The position numbers and the translations under genes are program-made. 64,000 bases of DNA from positions 496,001 through 560,000 of the forward strand of contig NZ_FOUE01000001.1 of assembly GCF_900114775.1 (NCBI RefSeq). The letters are read 5' to 3'. The stretch is from Marinobacter zhejiangensis (lineage in GTDB: Bacteria > Pseudomonadota > Gammaproteobacteria > Pseudomonadales > Oleiphilaceae). Shown in pieces: positions 51,389-63,300 of this stretch (the first letter of the stretch is position 1; the number at the start of each line of letters is the position of its first letter). Under the pieces are notes generated by a model. That model was given only the letters and a program-made list of their open reading frames with translations. It made no database searches and was not told the DNA's origin.

Positions 51389-54300
51389 TTAGTTAAACGA
51401 CCTGAGAAGCCTCTCAAAGTCCCTTTCTGTCCCGGGGAACTCAATTGCATGATTTACAACCATATCGTTCCCTTTCCCGACTTTTACGTTGATATGCAGC
51501 CCTTTTTCAGGATCATAATCGATCCGGTACTGCTTCCATACACCATCAGCCTTTGTCTCAAAGCCAACAACCTGACCATACCCTTTGCTGGTAGATAGTC
51601 GACCTACTATGTTACGACGAGATGCCGGATCTATAGGCCCAAGCAATTGAAGAGCTCGATTTCTAGCCGCTTCATATGAATGCATTTGAACACGCACTTC
51701 TTTCATTCGGCACGACGAATTGTGGCTGAGCACACCGGAACGACCGACATAGTAGTTATGATCATTCGCTACGGTAAGGTTATATACGACCGTATTTTGG
51801 GTTCGACTTGTCAACCCAAAGATGCTCAGTAATTCGCCATCCCTACTCAATAGAGACTGAGTCTGAGTCAACTCACCAGCGCTAATCCATTCGCCCAGGT
51901 TTGGCTCAAAAAATGGATGCCCAGCTGTTGCTTCTATTACTTCGCCATTTGGCAAAGAAATATCCACAATCTCTTTTTCGCCCTCTCCGACAATCAAGTG
52001 CACTACTTCTTGTAAGGATCGTAGGCCGGTCTCTTCATTGTATGACCACACAAGGTCACCAACCTTAATATCCGATATGGGTATCAGGCCGCTCTCAGTG
52101 GCAACTAACGTATCGCCATCAAAGCTATTCTTCCCACATATTCGTGTAATCAGCTTTGAGGATAACTTCGTCGGCAACCGGCTCAATATGATGGATGTGC
52201 CCATACTCACTGCGTCAAAAGACTCTTCCCCAGAAGCAATCCGGAATACGGAGTCAAACAACGAGTAAGCGTTGTAAGCCCTCATTGCCAAATTACCCAT
52301 CACATTGATCCCAGACATCACTGATCCAAGGCTAAAGTTCCCTGTAGGGTCGATATGCGTGACCGGGTCTGCATTTGCATATAGGTATTTATGTAACGTA
52401 ACTGGATCATGATTCACCCCCATCCACGTATCCATCTGCGTAAACCGTCCCACACCCTGATCGTAATAGCGTGCCCGCAGGTAGTACTGCTCCAGCCCCG
52501 CATCCCGCTGTTCGCCGGTGTACAGATAGTCGTTTTCGGTATCACCTGCACGGGCCAGCAGAACGCCGAAGGCGTCGTAGTGGTAGGTGTCGGTGACGGT
52601 ACTACCCTCGTCTGCCAGGGCTCGGGTTGAGCCGTGGCCGTCGTAGAGGTAGTAGGAGGTGGCGCCTGAGCGCTGTTGCACCAGCAGGTCGTCGCCGTAG
52701 GTGTAGCTAACCTCGGTGGTGCCGTTGCTCACTTCCGCCAGCACCTGGGCGTAGTCCCTATTACTATCCACCACGAACTGGGTGCTGGCGCCGTTCTCGG
52801 TGCGGCGTGTGCGGATGCCATCGGCGTTGTAACCATAGCTTGCGTTGTAGCCCGGGCGGGTGGTTTCGACCAACATGTTGCGGGCGTCGTAGGTGTACCG
52901 GGTCACCTGGCCGTCTTCGGTCTCGGTCAGGGTGTTGCCGTTGGCGTCGTAGCTGTAGCTCACCCCGCCCTGTTGCGTCAGGCGATCGTTGGCGTCGTAG
53001 CTGTAGGCGGTGTGGACGCCGTCGACGATGCTGTAGGTCCGGTTGCCCACCTTGTCGTACTGATACTCGGCGCTGTAGCTACCGTTAACCGGATCGGTGA
53101 CGGTCTCGCCAATCAATCGATACAGCTCGTCGTAGCTGTAACCTGTACTGCGACCATTGTGCAGCTCCTGCACACCGGTACGGCGGCCGGTGGGGTCCAG
53201 CTCATAGCGGTAGTCTGCTACTACGGCATTGGAAACGTCTATGGAAGTCAGGGCCACCAGCCGGTTGAGTGCATCGTAGCTGTAGCTGGTAACGTTGCCA
53301 TTGGGGTAGCTGACACTGGCTCGGTTACCTACCTTGTCGTAGCTGTAGACGGTTTCACCCAGGCCGCCATTTACCGTCGCAAGCCGGTTAAGCTTGTCAA
53401 AGCTGTAGCTGGTGCTGCGGGTCTGATCGTCGGTGGAAACATCCAGCTGCACCCGGTTTCCGGCCTGGTCGTAGCCGTAGGACAACACCGAACCGTCGGG
53501 CTGGATCTCTTCCAACAGCCGGTTCATGGCATCGTAACGGTAGCGGGTGGTGCCGTCCGGCGTGGTGGCGGTGAGGCGGTTGCCCACGGCGTCGTAACTG
53601 AAGGTTTCCACCGTGCCGTCGCCGTAGGTGACGCGGGTCAGGTGGTCGTTCAGGTCGTACTGGTAGCTGGTGGTCTGACCGTTAAAGTCGGTGTGGCTCA
53701 AACGGTTGCCTGCGGCGTCGTAGCTGAAGCTCTCGGTCTGTCCCATCGGCAGGGTCCGGCTCAGCACCCTGCCTTGGCTGTCGTAGGTCCAGCGGGTGGT
53801 ACGGCCTTCTGCATCGGCCTGGGTCAGCTTATTACCGACAGCGTCGTAGCTGAAGGAGGTGGCACCTTCGAGGGCATCGATCACCTTGATGAGACGGCCT
53901 AAGGTGTCGTATTCATAGGTGGTGATACGGCCATTCTGGTCCGTGTGAGAGGTACGGCGCCCCATAGCATCGTATGCATCGGTCACCTTGCTGCCATCGT
54001 GGTACACCGTTGCCGTACGCTGATCCAGCGCGTTGTAGGTATATCGGGTGGTGTGCCCGTTAGCGTCAGTTTCGCTGGTGAGGTTGCCATCCGGATCGTA
54101 GCTGAAGCTGTGGCGGTTGCCCAAAGCATCCACCACGGCAGTGCGACGACCCGCAGCGTCATACTCATAGTGCGTCACGCTTCCGTTGCCGTCGGATTCG
54201 CTGATCACCCGGCCGGCGGCGTCGTAGCTCGTGGCAGCGTGACTGCCGTCGGCGTAGTCGCTACGGATTACCCGGTTCAGGGCATCGTAGGTGTAGCGGG

Positions 54301-57300
54301 TCGTGCGGCCCAGACGGTCGTTTTCGGCATCTACATTGCCTTCGGCATCGTAGATCCTGGTCGCCACGGAGCCATCCGGGTAATAGGTCTCAGTGACCCG
54401 GCCGAAAGCATCATAGGCATACTCGGTGCGACGGCCCAGAACATCCACCATAGCGGTCTGATTGCCGGCGACATCATACTCAGCATGGACCGTGGTGCCA
54501 TCCGGATGGTGGGTCTCAATCACCCGGTTGTTGGCGTCGTAAACGTAGCGGGTGGTCTCCGCTACCGTACTACCATTGACGGTGCGCTCACGGGTTTCGC
54601 TTAGCACATTGCCGTTGGCGTCGTAGGTGAACCGGGTGGTCGCACCCAGTGGATTGGTCTCGCTCAGCTTGTTGCCGTCACCGTCGTAGGTGTAGGTGGT
54701 GGCGTTGCCCTCAGCGTCTACACTCTTCGATACCTGACCGTCGGCATTAATGTTATTGCCGGCCACGTTGCCCTCAGGATCGGTAACGCTTAGAAGGTTA
54801 CCTACGCTGTCGTAGGTATTCCTGTACAGGTTGCCACGGGCATCCGTGATGGTCAGTTCCTGACCGCGGCTGTTATAGGTGTACGCCACCGTGTGGCCCA
54901 GCCCGTCTGTCTGGGTCAACTGGTTGTTGCGTTCATCAAAGGTGGCCGAGGCGCTGTGCCCCAGCGGGTCGAGCTGGCTTAGCTGGTTACCACGCTCATC
55001 GTAGGTGTACTGCCAGGTCTTACCCGCAGCATCTACCCTGGTGGTGATGTTGCCACGGTCATCGTAGTAGTACAGCGTCGTGTTACCACGACGGTCGGTG
55101 ACCACAGATTGGCGGCCTTCGAGGTCATGGTTGAACTCCGTGATATTGCCTTCGTTGTCCTCTTGGGCAACCAAACGACCATCGTCGTCATAGATATTGC
55201 GAACCAGGCGACGCCCCAGCGGATCAATGACCTCCAGCAGGCCATGACTACGGTTGTAGGTGTACTCGGTAGTGTTGGCCATGGCGTCGGCGCTGGCCAC
55301 CAAGTCTCCATTCGCTGTGTAGCTGTAGTTCAGAACATCGCCGTTGGGGGTGGTAATGGACCGGATGCGACCATCGCTGTCACGGTTGAAGGTCACCGCC
55401 TTGCCACTGGAATGGAAAATGCCATCGTTGGTGTAGCGCAGGGTGTGACCGTTGGGGTCCACCACCGTGTCGATGCCAAAATCCTGGTTCAGGTTGTAGA
55501 CGTAGCCTGCCTCGGTGGTGAGCTGGTAGCGGCTCGGATCCACCGGACCCGAGTAATAACCGGTCTCCAATAGGGTGCCACCCTCATAGCGGGCGGTGCT
55601 GTCGTTCAGCGCCACAAGTTCGGACTGGGTAGTACCCACCGGAGTAAACTCCAGCGCTACGTCTTTGATCACCTGGTAGGTGTTGCACCGCGGCGACACG
55701 CCCACCTCGAATCGTTCTACATCGCCAGTAGGCAACGTTACGGTAACCACCGGCGCCCCCAGGGGCTCAATGCAGAAGTCAGTGATCATGTTCAGCGGGC
55801 CGCGTTTGTACTGGTTGATGGCCCAGTAACTGCCCAGTGGTCGGGACTCTTCTATCTTGACGTCTTGGTAGCCAACGCTCCAGCCATGGCCAAAATCGAG
55901 GTCTTCGAATCGACGGCGACTGTCGTAGGTACGAGTCACCCGGATGGGTAGACCTGCCATGGGAATCGCCAGGTCTTCCAGCGTGATACTGAAGTTACCC
56001 ACCTTGAGGTCACCCTCGACCTGCAGCGACAGCATGTCAGACGCAGACTGGCCGTTCACATCCAAGGCAATGACGGCCACATCCCATTGGCCATTCATCA
56101 GCAGGCTAGGATCAAACACGGCGACCGGCGCGGACACCTGGCTGGTGCCGCCTTCAGCAATAACCTGCCAGTTATCATCGCCCGATGGAGCAATCAGCAC
56201 CTCGTAGGCCACCAGGTTATCATCCTGGATGGTGGCGATGATGTCCGTGGGCGCGGTTACGATGGATCCGGTTGCCGGCCCCTCCAGGGTGACCACCGGC
56301 GCAACGGTGTCGCCGTCATCCTGAATCGTGACGTAGGCTTGTTCAGTGACAGTGGTGGAGCCATCACTGACAATGGCAGTCACGGTGTGGCGACCGGAAC
56401 CGACAGCTGTCCAATAGGTCCGCCCGTAGGGACTCACCGCCAGCTGCTCGCCATCCACGTCCACCCGGATATCAAATTCGCCTCGCCCACCCTCGGCAAA
56501 TACATCAATGGTGACGGTGTCACCGGCACTCACACTGTCTGGACTCACCAGCACAGTGATCTCTAGCGGCAGGGGCTCTTCCTGCACCCGAATGCTGGTA
56601 CTTTGCAGGGTGCGCCCCTTGCCATCATCGGCGAAATACACCACGTCGTGCAGTCCAAGCTGTTCCGTGGCAGGCGTCCAGGTCACGAGGCCAGCACTGT
56701 CCACAGACAGCCCAGCCGGCTGGGTCATGGCGCCATAGGTCAGCGCATCACCATCCGCGTCGGTGGCCACCAGCTGGTACTGGTAGGTTTCGCCCACTAC
56801 AGCCTGGAACGTCGGCCGGCTGGTAATCTCCGGGTAGCTATTATTGCTGTCATCCACCGCATCGAGGATAAAACCCTGAGTGACATAGGACTTACCGTCA
56901 GACACCCGGATGCGAACGTTGTGAGCGCCCACCTGGTCACTGACTGGAGTCCAGCGCAGGGCACCGTCTCCAGACAGCGTCATACCGGCAGGGCCGGTTT
57001 CCAGCGCATAGCTGAGCTGGTCACCATCGGCATCACGAGCAACGACATCATAACCATAGGTGTGGCCAACCATGGCCGGCGACGTAGGCAAGCTGCTGAT
57101 CTGAGGCGTTTCGTTGGCTTCCACAGGCGCATTGACGCCTATGCCGTAGCTCTGGGTTGAGGCCGCACCGCGGGCATCGGTGACCCGCACTACTACATCA
57201 TGCACCCTGCCAGCCTGCGCCGCAGAAGGCGTCCAGCTGACCAGACTACCGTCCAGGGTCATGCCGTTGGGTGCTAAGTCCAAAGAGAAGCGGTAACTGT

Positions 57301-60300
57301 CGCCATCACTATCTGTCGCTGTCAGCGGATAGCGATAGAGGGTTTCCGCCAACGCCTGAGTACCCGGCGTGCTGGTCACCAGCGGCGGATGATTAGCGCT
57401 TTCGTTTACCGGCAAAGTGAGCTTCTGGCGGGCCTGTCCGCCACGACCATCGTCCACCTGGATCTCAACAATGGCCGTATCACCAATCCGGTCCGCTGGC
57501 GCAAGCCAGGAGAACAGACCGCTGCCCGATAGGGTCATGCCGTCTTCGGATTGGGTCAGTGAGAACGTCAGTGAGTCACCGTCCGGATCATTCGCGGTCA
57601 CCTGGTAGTCAAAGCGCTGACCGGCATACACTGCGCCGTTCGGCGAGCTGGTGATAGTCGGTGGCTGGTTGCCTGCGCTGGGGTCCACGACTTCGATCAG
57701 GAAATACTGCCGACTGGACGCACCCCGGGTATCCAAAGCCGTAACTTCGGCGGAGAACACGCCCGTCATGCCAGCGTCCGGCGTCCATCGTATCTGGCCG
57801 GTGACACCGTCAATGGTCATACCGGGCTGGGAACGGCTGAGGAGGTACACCACCTCATCGCCATCCGGGTCAGTCGCCTGAGCGATATAGCTGAAGGTCT
57901 CGCCCGGCTGAATCACCCCCTGAGCTTCAGACGTAAATTCCGGCGGCAGGTTATCGGACGCCGTTACCGTGACCACATGAGTCTGCTCAGCAACCGCCCC
58001 GGACAGGTCCGTTGCCCTCAGGTTCAGGGTATAGAAACCTTCGGCCAGCCCTTCGGCCTGCAATTCGCCGGTACGCTCATTGAGTTCGAATCCAGCCAGT
58101 CCATCCACCAGCTCGAACCGATGGGCATCGCCTCTGTCGGGATCGCTCACTTCAAGCTGGAAGCTGAAGCGCTCACCCACGACCGCAGTGCTTGAGGCGG
58201 GACTGGCGAATACCGGTGCATCATTAGCGTCGGCGATGGATACTGCATACTTCTGGGCATCGAACAGCCCCGCCTCGTCAAATACACGGACATCCACAAT
58301 CGCTGCACGGGTGTGGTTGTTGTCAGTATCACATTCCACAAGATCGGCGGGACCGGAAACCGTCACCATCAATGCCTGGATGATCTTACTGTCATCTACA
58401 GCCAACGAAGCCTGGGTGGTCTCTCCCGGCAGCAGCCCGTCCACGGTGACCTGGCCAAGGGCTTCTTCGCCAGTCCAGAAATGGTCGTGAACAAAGGACA
58501 CCGTCAACGGTCCGACAACCGGGGCCAGACCGCGGTTATAAACAGTGACACTTGCGGTGCTGGTGGCCTGGTCATAGGTGATGCCAGATACTGAAATGTC
58601 CGCAAGCGACAGGGCATCCCGGTCAGGGAAGGTATTCAACCGGAACGTATTGTGGCTCAACCAGCTCGGCATCGGACGGGCTGGAATCGTCAGGTCATCA
58701 TTGATGTTATTGATGCTGTAGGCGTGCTGGTTCCAGATGGAACGAGTGGGGGCCCAAGCGTCAGCTTCGTCTTCAAAAACTCTTACGCCAGCGTAGTTGC
58801 CACGACCATAGCTGTTTGAAATAACCACAATCTCGGCATGATTGTCATTGTCCACGTCTGCAACGACGGGCAATTCGTAGGTCGTACCGCTGGTGTTGGC
58901 GATCTCATAGATAACCTGACCGGTGGGGCCATCGTATATCCGTAGGTAATACTCATCAGCGTAAACGACTTCGGCACGTCCGTCGCCGTTGAAATCGAAC
59001 ACCGAGGAGCCGGTTTTGTGGGACGAGTTGTCACGGGTCGGCGACTGCCAAACAATGGCGCCATCAGCATTGAAGACAACATAACGGTTAGCGCCTGCCA
59101 CCCCGATGTCTGGAACGCCGTCACCAGTCATATCCGCAATTGTCGGAGCCCCGCCATTACCACCCCCGGGAATTGACTTACCGCTCCAGACAAGTGAACC
59201 ATCATGGTTAAGGAGTTTGACTTGGCCGCTACTGACCACAACAATCTCGGGCATGGCATCGCCATCAAGATCACCAACAGCCGCAAACCCTTCACCGTGA
59301 TTGAAAAGGAGCTGCCCGTCGTAGCTGTAGGCGGCACCGCCGGCAATAACTTCCTGATAGCCATCGCCATTAATATCTGCCGCAAACGATAACGGGCCTG
59401 CTCCATTGTTGCCAGAGGGACCGGAACCCTGCCAGATCAACTGGCCGGTATTGTCGAAGACCGCATTGCCAACAACAATCTCAGTGATGCCATCACCGTT
59501 GAGGTCGGCAAAGCTTGCACCTCCCCAGCGGATGGTTATACGGCTACTGGATTCCCATTCCACTTGGCCATCGTGGGAAAATGCGATGATACCGCCACCG
59601 TATCGGGGTGTGACAATCTCAACAAAGCCATCGCCATCGATATCGGCGGCAGCTGGAGATCCTTCAGGCAAGATTGATGCACCGGCTGATGTCCAGACGG
59701 GCTGACCATTCTTGGCCCACACCGCTCTCAGGTAACCTTGCCCATAGTAGTACCCGCCACGGAAAGTCTGGAAGATGATCGCGATGTCATCATTCACATC
59801 AACCCGGCCATCGCCGTTGGTGTCGTACAGGGGCACAGCAATCGGCGCGTGCATGACCTGGTTGTAGTTGGCCGCAGGCTGGCCAGCCACATCCCAGCGC
59901 CATTTCTCCACCGGACTCAACGTTCCCAGTTCTTCTTCCGGCTCAGCAATACAGAGCCCATGAGAATCTGTTCGGTTATCCACCCAGTCGCCACCGGCAG
60001 ACCATTCAATCAACCCAGTGTCCGCTACAATAGCCATCCCTTCCGGGGCAAACTCAAGACCATAAGACAATTCATCACCGACATTCGGGTCGGTCGCATC
60101 AACGTCATAGCGGTAACCTGAGTCTTCCCCTCCGGCAACCACCGCCGGAGTAACAATCTGTGGGGGCAGGTTTTCGTGGATCACCAGAGTGAAAGTCTGC
60201 TGCGTGGTAGCTCCGCGGAGGTCCGTAACCAGCACAGTAATGCTGTATTCACCAGGTGCGATACCGCCAGGCACGGAGGTAAACCGCCCGGTGCGTTCAT

Positions 60301-63300
60301 CCAGGTACAACCCTTCCGGCCCCGACAACAGACTGTAGCGATGGGCATCACCAACATCACCATCCGTCACCTCAATTTGGTATTCGAAAGACTGGCCACC
60401 CTCAAGTACCGCGGCAGGCTCGCTGTTGATAACCGGAGCCTCGTTCACATCTTCCACATTAAGGGCAAAGAGCTGGTCATCCGTCAGCCCGTCCGGGTCG
60501 GCCACTTCTACCCTCACCAGGGCGGCTCGGGTCGCGTTATTGGTGATTTGGCATTCCTCGATGTCCACACCAGGACGGAGCACCACAGTCAGGTCATCGG
60601 TCAGCTGGTTGTCGAAAACCGTGATAGCGGGATAGGCCGTGCCCCCACTGTCCAGCTCATCGACTTGCGCTGTCCCCAGCAGGACACCCTCCTCGGAGGT
60701 ACCGGCATAGAAGTCCATAGCGAGAGGTACACTGATGTCAGCCAGCCCCCGATTACCCAGCTGAACACTCAGTTCGTGCTGTTCACCACTGCCTTGAACG
60801 AGGCGGACATGCCCCAGTCGAACATCCGGATTTCCAAGGTGGTCCAAAGCAACCGGCAGATAAGCCATCACCAGGCTGGTGGTAGCCAGCTTGGTACTGA
60901 AGAGCCCGCTGTTGGTGTTCCAGGTACCGTTCGCCTGTTGGGTGTCCAGCAAGTATTCGATATTGGCCAGTACCACCGGATCGGTGATAGCAGGGTTGCC
61001 ATAATCCAGGGCCAAGCCAACCCACGCCGACGTCAACGGATCACCCTGGGTACCGGAGACATTCGGCGCCCAGCCACCCACCTCCAACTGGCGATCACGC
61101 AAACGACCATCAATCAGCTCAACAGCTTCATCGATACGCGCTAAAAGGCTTTCATCGGTGATCATCGTCACCAACTCTGCCAATCCGATCAGCCGGAACA
61201 CCTGCTTCAGGTTATCCGACTCATTGGCCTCAACACCTGCCAGTAAATAGTCGGCCAGGTTTGGGGCCAGCTGACGGTAAAAATCGGCCAGCTCCTGTTG
61301 CTCGGCAGTCAGGACGTCCAGCTCCTCAAAATCCTGCAACAAATCAGATGAGGCCTGTGACACCAGTGCCGTAATTGCAACCGGGTTCCTCAGCCAACCA
61401 CTGGCGTGATCATTGGTCCAGTAGGCCCGCTGACCACTGAGGCTCACCCGGTTCGTAAAGAATTTCAGTCCCTGTTGCCGGACCGATAGTGTTCGTGCCC
61501 GATCCGGCACGGCATTGAGCGCCCACAGGGCAAATGCAGTCTGGTTCTTGGCATAACCTGGGTGTGAACGACGGATAGAGCCGTCTGAAAGCTGACTGGC
61601 GAGAATCTCTGAAAGCAGGTACTCCGCCGCGGTTTCATCCACATCTGCCTTTTCTCTGGATGCCTGCAGTCCAAGTACGCTCTGGGTCTGGACGTGACAC
61701 CCCAAACATTGGTGCTGACGGTGCCAAGCCACCGATTGCGGCGCCACATAATCGCTGGCATCAGCAATGGCTTCCCGAACCCTGAAAAACAGCGGAGCGA
61801 TATAGGCCACACCCGCGGCGTCGTCACCCTCTTCGTATTCTTTTACCGACCCGGTGGGCACCACGTAGCATTGGTCGTTAAAGGTTGGCACGGTTTGCGT
61901 GAACTCTGGTGAAGGTAACCATTGGATCACGCCGCTCTCAGCGCCAATGCCCATCTCCGCCGGTCCACGCAGTAGAGAATACGTCAGAACATCATTCTTG
62001 TTGGGGTCCTCAGCCAGCACCGGGTACTGATAAGGCGACTGCTCTGGTGTTGTCACCATTGGGGGGCTGGTTATAACCGGAGGCAAATTCGGCTGAATCA
62101 CATTGATGGTAATGGTTGCCGTTGCAGATAATTCACCGTCCGACACCTGATAAGTGAGCGTCTCCACACCTTCGAAATCCGGGGCCGGGGTATAGAACAG
62201 ATCCGGGGCATCGCCGGTCATCGTCCCGTGGGAAGGGCTATCCAGCAGACTGTAGACCAGCTCATCGCTATCAATATCGCTGCCCACCAGCATGATTGCC
62301 ACCGGATCACCGCCCTCAGTTTCAGCGTAAACATCTTCCGCCACGGGAGGGTCATTCACAGGAATAATCGTCAAACCATGCACTGCTGGTGCTGAATCAA
62401 GCTCACCATCGTTGGCAACGTAGGTCAGTTGATCTGGGCCAAAGTAGTTCTCATCAGGCAGATAGGCATAACCTGTAGCAGTTTCCACGACCGATCCATG
62501 GGTTGGCGCAACGACTACGGTAAAGGTGAGCGGTGATTCCTCAATATCAGACCCCGAAAACTGCAGAGGGATTAGCGTGTCTTCAGGGCCACTGGCATGA
62601 GCAGGGGTGGCGACAGGCGCATCGTTGACCGGTGTGACATCGATGGTCACCGTTGCCATTCCGGACAGCTGTTCATCATCGTGCACCTGGAAGGTCAGGC
62701 TATCCGGGCCGTAATAATTGGCGTGGGGGCTGTAGATCACCTGGCCATTGTTGTGCTCAATGACACCATGCTGGGGTGCACTCAGGACCTCAAAGTTGAG
62801 CTCGTCGCCATCAGCATCCTGTGCCTGCAACAAGAAGTCGAGAGGGGTATCTTCAGGTGTTGTAACCTGGCTGTCCAAGGCTTCGGGTCTTACGTTGTAG
62901 CAGCGGGTAAACCTTTCAAACGTGAAGCTGATATAACCCTGACCACTAAGCTTGTAGTCCGTCAGCCGAACTACCGCAAACTGGGCTACTCCGTAATCCA
63001 GGTTGGCTCCCTGGCCGGAATATTCACCCCAAACCGGAATAATAATGTTGTCGCCCAGCAGGGCATCGAGATTGGATCGAATGCCGCGGCTATTCATTAC
63101 GCCTGGCGCACCTTCGACCAAGTCACCAATATTCAATTGGTGATCGGACGCACGGCCCGGGTTGATGTAGGTACGACTGGTTCCAGGCGGAACCAAGGCG
63201 GCCGCCAGCAAAGGCGCATCATTATCACCCTGCCACGTCAGCCAATTGTATTGGCCTGGGCCTGTACCGAGGGGGATATTCTGAAAGGTTTGTCCGGGAA

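Noticed and set aside
52676..53902. 408-codon plus-strand frame opposite the YD repeats
   Set aside because: Gly/Val/Ala-rich repeat pattern is the mirror of the YD codons; no start signal or domain.
52450..55540. Regular repetition that might suggest a CRISPR array or DNA tandem repeat
   Set aside because: The periodicity is that of degenerate YD protein repeats; units vary in DNA sequence and there are no constant repeats with unique spacers.
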